From: Oscillospiraceae bacterium
GTDB lineage: Bacteria > Bacillota > Clostridia > Oscillospirales > Oscillospiraceae
Direction: 5' to 3'
Assembly: GCA_015067845.1 (NCBI GenBank)
Contig: SVLT01000006.1
Span: 54,689 to 118,688 of the forward strand
DNA: 64,000 bases
Below, in pieces: positions 8,906 through 18,197 of this stretch. The position numbers and the translations under genes are program-made. How positions within the stretch are numbered: the first letter of the stretch is position 1; each line of letters opens with the position of its first letter. The notes beneath the pieces were generated by a model. The model saw only the letters and a program-made list of their open reading frames with translations. It was not told the origin of the DNA and did not search any database.

Positions 8906-9571
8906 ATGACGAAGCTGTGCATCTTTGATCTGGACGGCACGGTGCTGGACACCGTACACACCATCGCCTACTACGGCAATTATGCCCTCAGCAAACACGG
9001 CATCGAGCCGATCGAAGATAAAGAGTATAACTATTTTGCCGGCAACGGCGCTGTGAATCTGATCAAGCGGGCCTTGAAATTCCGCAACTGTTTGACCGAT
9101 GAAATTTTCGAAAAGGTCTTTGCCGACTATAACACCGCTTACAACACAGATACTTCCTATCTCACCGCCCCCTTTGATGGCATCCGGGAAACTCTGGACA
9201 GCATCAAAGCTCAGGACATCAAAATGGCGATTCTCTCTAACAAGCCCCATTTTGCCACCTGCGGCGTGATCAACGCACTGTTCGGCGAAAACTATTTTGA
9301 CTGTGTCTGCGGTCAGCGGGAGAATGTGCCCATCAAGCCGGATCCCACCGCTGTTTTGGCAATTTTGCAGGAGTTGCATGTCAAGCCGGAAGAATGTCTC
9401 TACATCGGCGATACCGGCACGGACATGAAAACCGGCAAAAACGCAGGTCTTTACACTGTCGGCGTCACCTGGGGCTTCCGGGGTGAGGATGAGCTGCTCC
9501 AAAACGGCGCAGATCGAACCATCCACAAACCCTGTCAACTGCTTGACTGTATTGACGCAAAGAAAGGTTGA
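8906..9571 (+). CDS. HAD hydrolase, phosphoglycolate phosphatase-like
   Basis: A 221-residue HAD-superfamily phosphatase. Motif I is FDLDGTVLDT with the nucleophile Asp, motif II is AILSNKP, the motif III lysine is in PIKPDPTAV, and motif IV is YIGDTGTDMKTGKNAG. A helical cap lies between motifs I and II. The layout resembles Gph, but substrate cannot be assigned from motifs. It is 6 bases upstream of asnA and likely co-transcribed. Confidence 0.85.
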   Translation: MTKLCIFDLDGTVLDTVHTIAYYGNYALSKHGIEPIEDKEYNYFAGNGAVNLIKRALKFRNCLTDEIFEKVFADYNTAYNTDTSYLTAPFDGIRETLDSIKAQDIKMAILSNKPHFATCGVINALFGENYFDCVCGQRENVPIKPDPTAVLAILQELHVKPEECLYIGDTGTDMKTGKNAGLYTVGVTWGFRGEDELLQNGADRTIHKPCQLLDCIDAKKG

Positions 9572-9577
9572 TAGATC

Positions 9578-10585
9578 ATGAACCAAATTTATATTCCTGA
9601 GGGCTACCGCCCGGTTCTGGATGCCTATGACACCCAACGGGCCATCGCCTATATCAAAAGAACTTTCCAGGAGGAGTTTGCCAACGCCCTGCATTTGAAG
9701 CGCGTATCCGCGCCCCTCTTTGTTACGGAAGAATCCGGTTTGAACGATAACCTGAACGGCTACGAGCGAGCCGTTTCCTTTGATGTGCCGGCTGTGGGTG
9801 AGGATGCCCAGGTGGTACATTCTCTGGCAAAGTGGAAGCGTCTGGCCCTGAAGCGGTACGGCTTTGGCGTGGGCGCAGGTCTGTACACCGACATGAACGC
9901 CATCCGCCGGGATGAAAGTCTGGACAACATCCACTCCATCTATGTGGACCAGTGGGACTGGGAAAAGGTCATTACCAAGGAAAACCGGAATCTGGACTAT
10001 CTGAAGCTCATCGTCCGGGCCATTGTCCGGGCCATCTGCGATACCAACGACCGGCTCCATGTCCGTTTTCCCCAGCTCCGGGTGGACTTGGATCGGGAGG
10101 TTTCTTTCATCACCACCCAGGAGCTGGAGGATATGTACCCCGATCTGACCGGTTCTCAGCGGGAAAAGGCCTATGTCAGGGAGCATCACACTGCCTGCAT
10201 TATGCAGATCGGCGGCAAATTGGCTTCCGGCAAGCCCCACGACGGCCGTGCGCCGGACTATGACGACTGGAAGCTCAACTGCGACATTTTCTTCTGGGAT
10301 GAGGTTCTGGGCCGGGCCCTGGAGATCTCCTCCATGGGCATCCGGGTGGACGCAGAATCCTTGGCTTATCAGTTGCAAGAGGCAAATTGTCAAAACCGGG
10401 CTCAGCTTCCCTTCCACAAAATGCTGTTGGCAGGCGAACTTCCCCTGACCATCGGCGGCGGTATCGGTCAGTCCCGTTTGTGTATGCTCATGATGGGCTG
10501 CGCCCACATCGGCGAGGTACAGGCCAGCATCTGGGACGCAGAAACTGTACACGCCTGCGAAAACGCCGGAATTCGGTTGCTGTAA
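9578..10585 (+). CDS. asnA: Aspartate-ammonia ligase
   Basis: AsnA makes asparagine from aspartate, ammonia and ATP; it is ammonia-dependent and related to class II aminoacyl-tRNA synthetases. The 335 residues match the family. Recognisable stretches include SAPLFVTEESGLNDNLNG, MNAIRRDESLDNIHSIYVDQWDWEKVI and GGGIGQSRLCMLMM near the end. A hairpin follows. Confidence 0.95.
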   Translation: MNQIYIPEGYRPVLDAYDTQRAIAYIKRTFQEEFANALHLKRVSAPLFVTEESGLNDNLNGYERAVSFDVPAVGEDAQVVHSLAKWKRLALKRYGFGVGAGLYTDMNAIRRDESLDNIHSIYVDQWDWEKVITKENRNLDYLKLIVRAIVRAICDTNDRLHVRFPQLRVDLDREVSFITTQELEDMYPDLTGSQREKAYVREHHTACIMQIGGKLASGKPHDGRAPDYDDWKLNCDIFFWDEVLGRALEISSMGIRVDAESLAYQLQEANCQNRAQLPFHKMLLAGELPLTIGGGIGQSRLCMLMMGCAHIGEVQASIWDAETVHACENAGIRLL

Positions 10586-10593
10586 GTAAAAAC

Positions 10594-10621
10594 GGAGCAT
10601 CTGCAAAACGCAGATGCTCCT
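10594..10621 (+). terminator. Hairpin after asnA
   Basis: An 11-bp stem GGAGCATCTGC / GCAGATGCTCC with an AAAAC loop sits between asnA and the MFS gene. Its following T-run is short, so termination may be partial. Confidence 0.6.
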
Positions 10622-10643
10622 TCAACAAGATAGGAGTGCACTT

Positions 10644-11933
10644 ATGAAACACAAACTCTCTCCCCGTTTTTGGCTGGCCCTGAGCCTGTTCAGCCTGTTT
10701 GGACAGGTTGCCTGGGTAGTGGAAAATATGTACCTGAATGTATTCATCTACAAAATGTTCCACGCATCCGCCGCCGATATCTCCCTGATGGTTGCCGCCA
10801 GCGCGGTCACGGCAACGCTGACCACAGTTCTCATCGGCGCGCTGTCCGACCGGATGGGCAAGCGCAAGGTCTTTATCTGCGCCGGATACATCCTCTGGGG
10901 CATTTCCGTGATGGCCTTCGGTCTGATCCGGGAGAACACGGTTCACAGTCTGTTTTTCCCCATGGTGTCCTCTAACGTCGCCGCGCTCTCCCTCTGTGTC
11001 ACCTTTACCATCGCCCTTGACTGCATTATGACCTTCTTCGGTTCCTCTGCCAACGATGCGGCTTTCAACGCCTGGCTGACGGACAGCACCGACGAAAGCA
11101 ATCGCGGCGCGGCTGAAGGCATCAACGCCATGATGCCGCTGGTGGCGATTTTGGTGGTTTTCGGCGGATTTATGGCCTTTAATCTGGACAGCGCAGAAAG
11201 CTGGGGTACCATTTTCTACATCATCGGCGGTGTTACGCTGGCTGTCGGCATTTTGGGCTTTTTCCTCATCGAGGACACCCCCGCCCTGCCCTCTCAGACC
11301 GGATATTGGCAGAATGTAATCTACGGCTTCCGCCCCTCCACTGTGAAGAAAAATGCCGGGCTGTACATTTGCCTGCTGATCTTCATTCTGTTTAACATTT
11401 CCATTCAAATTTTCATGCCCTACCTCATCATTTACTACGAAGTCTCCCTTGGCATGAAGGATTATGTCCTTATCATGGCACCGGCGATCATCCTGGCTTC
11501 TGTTGCAACCGCATTTTGGGGCCGTGTGTATGACAAAAAGGGCTTTGTATTTTCCGGCGTGATCGCCCTCATCAGCCTGCTCATCGGCTATGTTCTGCTG
11601 TTCCTTTTCAAGGATGTGGTGATGGTATTCATCGGCTCCCTTTTGATGATGTGCGGCTATCTGTGCGGCATGGCGGTGTTCGGTGCCCGGATCCGGGATC
11701 TGACCCCCAAGGGCAAGGCCGGTATGCTCCAGGGCGTGCGGATCTTTGCTCAGGTGCTTGTCCCCGGTGTCATCGGCCCGTATATCGGTAAAGCGGTGCT
11801 TGCCAATGCAGAGCTGATCACCAACAGCGACGGCACAACCTCCTTTATTCCCAACGAAAACATTTTCCTGGCAGCACTTGTGCCCGCAGCAATCGTGCTG
11901 GTCGTTTGCTTGGTGATCCGAAAGAAAAAGTAG
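10644..11933 (+). CDS. MFS transporter
   Basis: A 429-residue major facilitator protein with about 12 membrane helices and the loop 2-3 signature GALSDRMGKRKVFICAG. It is close to the GPH/sugar-cation carriers in style, but no substrate can be read from the sequence. The start at 10644 follows TAGGAG. The stop codon TAG (11931-11933) is formed by the first bases of a GTAGGGG repeat, so the repeat appears to have set the present C-terminus. Confidence 0.85.
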   Translation: MKHKLSPRFWLALSLFSLFGQVAWVVENMYLNVFIYKMFHASAADISLMVAASAVTATLTTVLIGALSDRMGKRKVFICAGYILWGISVMAFGLIRENTVHSLFFPMVSSNVAALSLCVTFTIALDCIMTFFGSSANDAAFNAWLTDSTDESNRGAAEGINAMMPLVAILVVFGGFMAFNLDSAESWGTIFYIIGGVTLAVGILGFFLIEDTPALPSQTGYWQNVIYGFRPSTVKKNAGLYICLLIFILFNISIQIFMPYLIIYYEVSLGMKDYVLIMAPAIILASVATAFWGRVYDKKGFVFSGVIALISLLIGYVLLFLFKDVVMVFIGSLLMMCGYLCGMAVFGARIRDLTPKGKAGMLQGVRIFAQVLVPGVIGPYIGKAVLANAELITNSDGTTSFIPNENIFLAALVPAAIVLVVCLVIRKKK

Positions 11934-12088
11934 GGGCGGCAACCTGCCGCCCGTGCCGGGTCGATGTAGGCATCGACCCCTACTTATGAAACGAACCCTC
12001 CGGCCTTTCGGTCGGAGGGTGTTGCTATTTAGTGATGTAGGGGCGGATGCCCACATCCGCCCATGGGCGATTCGTGAATCGCCACTAC
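11930..12088. repeat. Two GTAGGGG...CTAC hairpin repeats flanking a terminator
   Basis: The first repeat (11930-11983) starts GTAGGGG, ends CCCCTAC and contains two hairpins (GGCGG-CAACCT-GCCGCC type, and GGGTCGAT...ATCGACCC). A terminator-like hairpin follows (11995-12020, ACCCTCCG stem). The second repeat (12037-12088) again starts GTAGGGG and has hairpins GGGCGGATG/CATCCGCCC and GGCGATTC/GAATCGCC. The same family recurs at 61999-62046 and, incomplete, at 29664-29703. Confidence 0.85.
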
Positions 12089-12097
12089 AAAAAATTC

Positions 12098-12943
12098 TTA
12101 CACGCCGGAGTAGGCAGCGAAGCCTGCATCCACGGGCAGCACAACGCCGGTAATGGCAGAAGCAGCCTTGTCGTCACACAGGAACAATGTTGCGCCCAGC
12201 AGCTCGTCAGCATCCACGAAACGGCCGGTGGGAGTGCCGTTCAGGATCTTAGCAGAGCGGGCGGTGGGAGTGCCGTCGTCATTGAACAGTAGAGCCTTGT
12301 TCTGAGCGGACACCAGGAAGCCGGGAGCGATGGCATTGCAGCGAATGCCGGTGCCGGCAAAGTGAGTAGCCAGCCACTGTGTGAAGTTGGAAATACCAGC
12401 CTTAGCGGCGGAATATGCGGGGATCTTGGTCAAGGGGGTGTAGGCATTCATGGAAGAAATGTTCAGGATGCAGCCGGCCTTCTTGGCGACCATATCCTTG
12501 GCAAATGCCTGAGTGGGCAGCAGAGTGCCCTGGAAGTTCAGCTTAAACACGAAGTCTACGCCGCCTGCATCCAGGTCAAAGAAGGACTTGCCGCCCTCTT
12601 TTGCCTCGTGCTGATACTCGTTGTCGGTGGTAGCACGGGGGTTGTTGCCGCCGGCGCCGTTGACCAGAATGTCACAGGGACCCAGATCGTTAAGAACTGC
12701 CTGGTGGACAGCTTCCAGTGCTTCGGGCTCCAGAACGTTGGCCTTGTAGCCTTCGCAGATGTAGCCTTCAGCCTTCAGCTCGTTAGCCAAAGCCTTGACG
12801 GCATCCTCGTTCAGGTCAAGAGCTGCAACCTTTGCGCCGCTCTGTGCAAAAGCACGGGCCATTGCGCCGCAGATCAGACCGCCTGCACCGGTAACAACTA
12901 CGACCTTACCGGTAAAATCAATGTTCAGGGGAAGATTCTTCAT
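12098..12943 (-). CDS. SDR-family oxidoreductase, probable D-mannonate/fructuronate oxidoreductase
   Basis: A 281-residue short-chain dehydrogenase. The cofactor-binding glycine motif is VVVTGAGGLICGAMA, the NAG motif is LVNGAGGNNPR, and the catalytic Ser-Tyr-Lys is ISSMNAYTP...YSAAKAG. It lies 16 bases downstream of uxuA, so it probably interconverts fructuronate and mannonate using NAD(P)H. That replaces the classical UxuB, which belongs to a different, long-chain family. The function rests on context; gluconate-type SDRs are the main alternative. The start at 12943 follows GGAGG. Confidence 0.8.
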   Translation of the reverse strand: MKNLPLNIDFTGKVVVVTGAGGLICGAMARAFAQSGAKVAALDLNEDAVKALANELKAEGYICEGYKANVLEPEALEAVHQAVLNDLGPCDILVNGAGGNNPRATTDNEYQHEAKEGGKSFFDLDAGGVDFVFKLNFQGTLLPTQAFAKDMVAKKAGCILNISSMNAYTPLTKIPAYSAAKAGISNFTQWLATHFAGTGIRCNAIAPGFLVSAQNKALLFNDDGTPTARSAKILNGTPTGRFVDADELLGATLFLCDDKAASAITGVVLPVDAGFAAYSGV

Positions 12944-12959
12944 TTTGATTACCTCCAAA

Positions 12960-14051
12960 TTAATATTTGCCGGACAGACGATCCAGCATATCCCACACGC
13001 CCAGCATATACATGATGCCCAGCGCACGGTCATACAAACCATAACCGGGACGGACGGTACCGGGACCCTCGCCCCACAGATGACGGCCGTGGTCAGGACG
13101 GATATAACCCTCGTAGCCGCAGTCGTGATAAGCCTTCAAGATCTCCAGAATACCGGTCTCGCCCTCGCAGTCACGATGGGCGGCCTCGGAGAAGTCACCG
13201 TTTTCGAAATGCTTGATGTTGCGCACATGGGCAAAGGCAATGCGGTCGCAGTGCTTGCGCACGATTTCGGCAACATTGTTGTTGGGATTGGCGTTCAGAC
13301 TGCCGGAGCACAGGGTCAGGCAGTTGCAGGGGTGGTCCACCATTTTCAGGTAGCGGTCGATGTTTGCCTCATTGACCATCAGACGGGGCAGGCCGAAAAT
13401 GTCCCAGGGGGGATCGTCCATGTGGATGGCCATCTTGATGCCGCACTCCTCGCAGGTAGGCATCAATGCTTCCAGGAAGTATTTCAGGTTGGCCCACAGC
13501 TTTTCGTGATCCACACCCTTATAAGCCTTGAACAGCTCGTCCAGCTTGTCCATACGCTCCGGCTCCCAACCGGGGAAAGACATATTGTACTTTTCGGTGA
13601 AGTCCATGATGTATTGGGCCATGGCCTTGTAATCATCCCGGATCTCACTCACTTCGTAGAACAGTGCGGTAGAGCCGTCGCCCACTTCGTGGAACAGATT
13701 GGTGCGTGTCCAGTCAAAGATGGGCATGAAGTTGTAGCAAACGACCTTGACGCCGAATTTGCTCAGATTGCGGATGGTCTGCTTGTAAGCCTCGATGTAC
13801 TTGTCCCGGGTGGGCAGACCGATCTTGATGTCGTCATGGACATTGACGGATTCCACCACGTCCATGTTGAAACCGTAGGGTTCCAGCTGCTTCTGAAATG
13901 CAGCGATCTCCTCTTCTTCCCAGACTTCACCGGGTAATTTGTGGTGCAAAGCCCAGACAATGCTGGTCACACCGGGAATCTGCTTGATGTCAGACAGCTT
14001 GATGTTGTCATTGCCTTCGCCGTACCAGCGAAAGCCCATTTGCATTGGCAT
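12960..14051 (-). CDS. uxuA: Mannonate dehydratase
   Basis: UxuA dehydrates D-mannonate to 2-keto-3-deoxygluconate, the branch point of glucuronate breakdown. The 363-residue protein begins MGFRWYGEGND, includes ALHHKLPGEVW and VCYNFMPIFDWTRT, and keeps the metal-site histidines (CGIKMAIHMDDPPWDIFG and AFAHVRN). The ATG at 14051 has AGGAGG 9 bases upstream; two more ATGs follow within 7 codons. KDG made here would feed kdgK and eda at 38-40 kb. Confidence 0.95.
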   Translation of the reverse strand: MPMQMGFRWYGEGNDNIKLSDIKQIPGVTSIVWALHHKLPGEVWEEEEIAAFQKQLEPYGFNMDVVESVNVHDDIKIGLPTRDKYIEAYKQTIRNLSKFGVKVVCYNFMPIFDWTRTNLFHEVGDGSTALFYEVSEIRDDYKAMAQYIMDFTEKYNMSFPGWEPERMDKLDELFKAYKGVDHEKLWANLKYFLEALMPTCEECGIKMAIHMDDPPWDIFGLPRLMVNEANIDRYLKMVDHPCNCLTLCSGSLNANPNNNVAEIVRKHCDRIAFAHVRNIKHFENGDFSEAAHRDCEGETGILEILKAYHDCGYEGYIRPDHGRHLWGEGPGTVRPGYGLYDRALGIMYMLGVWDMLDRLSGKY

Positions 14052-14099
14052 TCTATTTTTCCTCCTGCCTCTCTGTTTGTCAACAGTATAGCACAAATT

Positions 14100-14119
14100 T
14101 TTGCAATATATATGGCAAA
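14100..14119. promoter_or_regulatory. Imperfect palindrome upstream of uxuA, candidate operator
   Basis: TTTGCAATATATATGGCAAA is palindromic except for one position per arm. It lies beside an extended -10 (TGC-TATACT on the minus strand) about 35 bp before uxuA. A further half-site (ATTGCAAA) lies about 20 bp farther upstream. The binder is unknown. Confidence 0.5.
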
Positions 14120-14153
14120 TCGTGTCCTCTTCATTGCAAATAATCCATAATTT

Positions 14154-14179
14154 AACCCGCAGGCCGAAGCCTGCGGGTT
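14154..14179 (-). terminator. Terminator after the GH2 gene
   Basis: An 11-bp stem AACCCGCAGGC / GCCTGCGGGTT with a tetraloop follows the GH2 stop, separating the symporter-GH2 unit from uxuA. Confidence 0.75.
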
Positions 14180-14184
14180 TCCTC

Positions 14185-16428
14185 TTACTTCTTGGCCTTA
14201 ATCTTGCTGAGTTTCTTGTTTAAGTTCAGCAGATCTTCCTTGGTAAATTTGGCATCCATCATGCCGCCTGCCATGGTCAAAAGACGCAGAACAGTAAAGC
14301 CGCCCATCATGCTCATCAGCTCGGGGGTCATCTCAAAGCCCATGGGCTTTGCCTTTTCGCCCTTCTTCTTACCGCCCAACATCTTGCCCATCAGCTTGGC
14401 AAAGAGCAGCTTGCCCCGGAAGGTGACGATCACATCGCTCATCTTGGAGTTCAGGGACAGCCGGCCGGGCTTCTCTTCGATGTCAAACCAGTTCAGGATC
14501 GCGCCCTGCTCTTTCAGACGGTATTCCTCATTGAACACTTCCACCTTGCGGATGTCGCCTTCATCCTTCAGATCGCCGGAAACGGCAACCAGATGTGTTT
14601 CGCCCACATTGGGTACATCGAAGTAGAAGAAGTGATCGGGAGCTTCCTTCACGCCCAGGGAAACGCCGTTGGCGAACAGCTCCACAGTGGGCTGGTTGGA
14701 GTAGACGGTGACCTTGGTCACATCCTCCACCCGGTCAACATAGCGCTTGCCGCACAGGTGGACAAAAGGCTCGTCAGACAGCCATGCCTTGTATGCATAG
14801 AAGGCATCCTTCTTGTACTTACGGTCAAAGGTGATCAGGCCTTTGTGGTTCTGACCGTTTTCGCCACCCTCAGCACGGGCATCCGCGCCGAAATCAAACA
14901 TATTCCACACATGGGTGGCCCACATGAACTTGCGGGTGAACAGCTGCTTGATCAGCTCCTCATGGTAGTATGCCTGGTATTCCTCGGTATAGTCGCCCTG
15001 TCTGGGATCGGAGGTGTGCCAGTTCAGCGCCTCACAGCCGTATTCGGAGCAGCCGATGGGGATGTTGGGATGCGTGGCGTGGAACTTGTCGAACCAGGGA
15101 CCGTTCATATCGGTCTCGCCGCCGTACCAGCCGAAGTAGTGGTTGTAGCTGACCACATCAGGAATTTGCAGATAGGGATCATCCATCTTACACATGGAAA
15201 CAGCTGCGACAGTGGTCTTACGGGTCTTGTCCCACTCGTGGCACAGATCGTTCAGGATACGGTGATTTTCCAGCAGGTCGGCATCGGAGCCGCCGATGGA
15301 GATCTCGTTGCTCAGACCCCAAACCACGATACAGGGGTGGTTGTAGTTCTGAGTGATCAGTTCCTTCATCTGGGAGATGGTGTTTTCACGGCCATCGGGC
15401 AAATGCTTGGAGATGTAGGGAATTTCCGCCCAGATCACCAGACCCTTCTGGTCACACAGATCATAGAAATACTGGTCGTGCTGATAGTGGGCCAGACGGA
15501 TGGTGGTTGCGCCCACCTCGCAGATCAGATCAATATCCTCGGCATGATCTTCCTTGCTCAGAGCGTTGCCCTTGCCCCAGCGGTCCTGGTGACGGGATAC
15601 ACCCCGGAGGGGGTACTCCTCGCCATTGAGAATGAAGCCGTTATTGGGATCGATCTCATAGCTGCGGCAACCGAAAGCGGTGCAGACATTGTCCAGAACG
15701 GTCTCGTTCTCTACTAGTTCTGCCTTGGCAGTGTACAGATAGGGGTCCTTGCGGCCATGCCACTTATGGACATTTTCGATCACAAAGTCAGCCTTGGTCT
15801 CGGCAGTAGCAGTCTGTGCAACCACATTGCCCTCTTTGTCAGTCAGGGTGTAGCGGATGGACTGACCGTCCTTCATGTTGGTCAGGTAGACCTTGACTTC
15901 CACATTGGCATTTGCGCCGTCAATGATGGGGGTCACCTGGATGCCGGGACCTCCGTAGTAATCCAGATCGAAGTGGGAGTCCGCAACGGCAACGATGTTC
16001 ACGTCCCGGTACAGGCCGCCGTAGAAGGTAAAGTCGGCCATCTGGGGATATACGCGGTCATTTGCAGCATTGTCCACAGCGATCACCAGCAGGCTGCTGT
16101 CCTTCAGGTCCTCAGTCAGATTCACACGCCAGGTGGAGTAGCCGCCGTCGTGGTGGGCCAGCTTCTTGCCGTCCAGATAGACATCGGCGGAAGAGTTTGC
16201 ACCCCGAATCTCCAGATAATACTGCTGTGCCACGGGCAGCTCAGCCTTGGTGATGGTCTTGGCATAGCAAGCAGTACCACGGAAGTAGTCGTTGCCGCCG
16301 TCCTGGCCGTCCACTGCGTTCCAGGAATGGGGCAGATCCACCTTTTCCCATTCGGCAGGCAGTGCAGCGGGGATCTCACTCTGCTTGTTGAACACCCATC
16401 CGGCGTTCAGATTGATAATTTGTCTCAA
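14185..16428 (-). CDS. Glycoside hydrolase family 2 (beta-glucuronidase or beta-galactosidase)
   Basis: This is a 747-residue cytoplasmic GH2 enzyme with no signal peptide. It has a sugar-binding domain (VDLPHSWNAVDGQDGGNDYFRG), an immunoglobulin-like domain, and a TIM barrel with acid/base Glu in VVWGLSNEISIGG and nucleophile Glu in GCSEYGCEA. An N-x-K stretch, NHKGLITFDRKYKKDAF, is of the kind that contacts the carboxylate in glucuronidases, and neighbours degrade glucuronate, so a uronosidase is plausible. Galactosidases with similar stretches exist. The start is TTG at 16426-16428, 8 bases after AAAGGAGG. The last ~95 residues (lysine-rich GKMLGGKKKGEKAKP, methionine-rich) do not belong to the usual fold. 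Confidence 0.88.
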   Translation of the reverse strand: MRQIINLNAGWVFNKQSEIPAALPAEWEKVDLPHSWNAVDGQDGGNDYFRGTACYAKTITKAELPVAQQYYLEIRGANSSADVYLDGKKLAHHDGGYSTWRVNLTEDLKDSSLLVIAVDNAANDRVYPQMADFTFYGGLYRDVNIVAVADSHFDLDYYGGPGIQVTPIIDGANANVEVKVYLTNMKDGQSIRYTLTDKEGNVVAQTATAETKADFVIENVHKWHGRKDPYLYTAKAELVENETVLDNVCTAFGCRSYEIDPNNGFILNGEEYPLRGVSRHQDRWGKGNALSKEDHAEDIDLICEVGATTIRLAHYQHDQYFYDLCDQKGLVIWAEIPYISKHLPDGRENTISQMKELITQNYNHPCIVVWGLSNEISIGGSDADLLENHRILNDLCHEWDKTRKTTVAAVSMCKMDDPYLQIPDVVSYNHYFGWYGGETDMNGPWFDKFHATHPNIPIGCSEYGCEALNWHTSDPRQGDYTEEYQAYYHEELIKQLFTRKFMWATHVWNMFDFGADARAEGGENGQNHKGLITFDRKYKKDAFYAYKAWLSDEPFVHLCGKRYVDRVEDVTKVTVYSNQPTVELFANGVSLGVKEAPDHFFYFDVPNVGETHLVAVSGDLKDEGDIRKVEVFNEEYRLKEQGAILNWFDIEEKPGRLSLNSKMSDVIVTFRGKLLFAKLMGKMLGGKKKGEKAKPMGFEMTPELMSMMGGFTVLRLLTMAGGMMDAKFTKEDLLNLNKKLSKIKAKK

Positions 16429-16457
16429 TGGAATTTCCTCCTTTTTCGTCTCAAAGA

Positions 16458-16487
16458 CTGCCGCATCCGTCCGTACAGATGCGGCAG
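16458..16487 (-). terminator. Hairpin between the symporter and GH2 genes
   Basis: A 10-bp stem CTGCCGCATC / GATGCGGCAG lies in the 68-base gap, without a strong T-run. It may partly terminate or mark an mRNA processing point. Confidence 0.45.
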
Positions 16488-16496
16488 CCATTAATT

Positions 16497-18050
16497 TTAG
16501 TTTGCAGCACGGCGCTCTGCCAGCTCGGTATTCATTGCCTCCACAGTCTTCTTATCCAGATTGTAGATCAGTGCAATGCCGATGAACTGTACCACAGCGC
16601 TAAACAGGTAAAGACCCGCCACCAGCCAGCACATATTGTGTGCAGTTTCCACGCTCTGACCGATGGTACCATACTTGGAAACGTAGCCCAGCGCACCCAT
16701 CAGCAGCAGGACCACAGAGGGGCCTACGCCCTGTGCCAGCTTACGGAAGAAGGAGTGCAGTGCGTAAACAGTGCCTTCCTCGCGGGTGCCAAACTTCCAC
16801 TCGTTGTAGTCAATGGCATCGCCCATCATAGCCCAGGAAACACAGGTGTAAACGCCCATGCCCACACCGAAGAACACCAGACCCAGCAGGTAGACCAACA
16901 AACCGGTATCCGCATTGGGGATCATGGGGAAAATCAGCATAATGACACCGCCCACCAAAGAGACGATGGTGCCCACAACAGAAGCCTCTTTCTTGCCATA
17001 CTTCTCAACGATTTTCTTGATAAAGGGAATGAAAATAAACATAGGCAGGAAGCCGATCATTTGTACAAGACCGGACATGGAAGCCTGATTGAAGTAGGTA
17101 GCAAACATAATGGTATTTGCAGTTGTTGCTGCATTCATACCCAGGAACATACCCATAGCAGCCAGGGTTGCACCCACAGCAGCGCGGTTCTTCATAAAGT
17201 TGCCAAATGCTTTCAGAATGTTGAATTTTGCGCCGCCTTCGTTGGTTTTTACAGAGTTCTCATCCACACGAATGGTAATATTCTTGAGCATGAACATAAA
17301 TGCGGCAAAGCCAAGCACACCCATGATCAATGCAGCCCAGAATACAACTTCACCCTGCAAAATCTCTACCTGTTTACCATTCTGAGGGCTGAGAATGGCC
17401 TCGCCCATCTGATATGCTTCGCCGGTCAGAGGATTGGTGAGGAATTGCTCCTTGGTAAAGCCCTCCGGAATCTCGATTTTGTCCAGAAAATCCGTAGTGC
17501 CATCCCAGTTCGCTTTCTGCCAAATCAGCATAGGCAGAATAATGCTGGGCAGGATATTACCGATCATAGAACCAATAGAACGCCAGGTTGACAACTGAGC
17601 ACGCTCGCCATTGTCAGGTGTGACCAAGGACAACATAGAGCCGTAGGGAACGTTTGCCACAGTGTAGAAAGCATCCCACACGATGTAACCCAGAATAAAC
17701 AGAACAGCCTTTACCGCCACAGACGCACCGGGGAAGGGCAGAAATACTGCCGCGCCACCAAGCAGCAGACCGCATGCACCTACAAATATGTAGGTTTTAA
17801 ACTTGCCGTGTTTGTAAGCTCTTCTGTCATTGTCGATCATGGAGCCGATCAGCGGATCGTTCACTGCGTCCCAAATCTGCACGAGCAACAACAAAATGGA
17901 CAGCAGGCCGGTCTCCATCATCATATAGACCAACCAGAAGGTTTGGACAGTGCCCTTTAAAGCGAAACTCATATTGCAGCCCAGGTCACCGGCTGCATAT
18001 GCAAGTTTGTCCCGCATACCAAAGGGTCTTTTTTCGCTTTTGGTTTTCAC
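16497..18050 (-). CDS. GPH-family sugar/glycoside:cation symporter (MFS)
   Basis: A 517-residue permease of the glycoside-pentoside-hexuronide family (MelB/UidB-like) with about 12 helices. Typical features are KLAYAAGDLGCNMSFAL at the start and LLVQIWDAVNDPLIGSMIDN in helix 2. It is larger than usual owing to an insertion near residues 190-220 with IEIPEGFTKEQFLTN. The start is GTG at 18048-18050, eight bases after AAAGGAGG. It sits upstream of the GH2 gene in the same orientation and probably imports the glycoside that enzyme cleaves. Confidence 0.88.
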   Translation of the reverse strand: MKTKSEKRPFGMRDKLAYAAGDLGCNMSFALKGTVQTFWLVYMMMETGLLSILLLLVQIWDAVNDPLIGSMIDNDRRAYKHGKFKTYIFVGACGLLLGGAAVFLPFPGASVAVKAVLFILGYIVWDAFYTVANVPYGSMLSLVTPDNGERAQLSTWRSIGSMIGNILPSIILPMLIWQKANWDGTTDFLDKIEIPEGFTKEQFLTNPLTGEAYQMGEAILSPQNGKQVEILQGEVVFWAALIMGVLGFAAFMFMLKNITIRVDENSVKTNEGGAKFNILKAFGNFMKNRAAVGATLAAMGMFLGMNAATTANTIMFATYFNQASMSGLVQMIGFLPMFIFIPFIKKIVEKYGKKEASVVGTIVSLVGGVIMLIFPMIPNADTGLLVYLLGLVFFGVGMGVYTCVSWAMMGDAIDYNEWKFGTREEGTVYALHSFFRKLAQGVGPSVVLLLMGALGYVSKYGTIGQSVETAHNMCWLVAGLYLFSAVVQFIGIALIYNLDKKTVEAMNTELAERRAAN

Positions 18051-18132
18051 AAGAAATGCCTCCTTTGTGTTATTACATAAGATTTCCATACGAAATCCAC
18101 ACTTACGCAGTCATTTTACCAAAAGAAAGGGG

Positions 18133-18161
18133 TTGAAGAAACAACATATCTGTGATATACT
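18133..18161 (+). promoter_or_regulatory. Promoter of the AraC regulator
   Basis: TTGAAG and TATACT are 17 bp apart, 36 bases before the start codon at 18198. Confidence 0.7.
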
Positions 18162-18197
18162 ATAACAAAACTTATGCACTTTACAAGGAGTCTCCAT

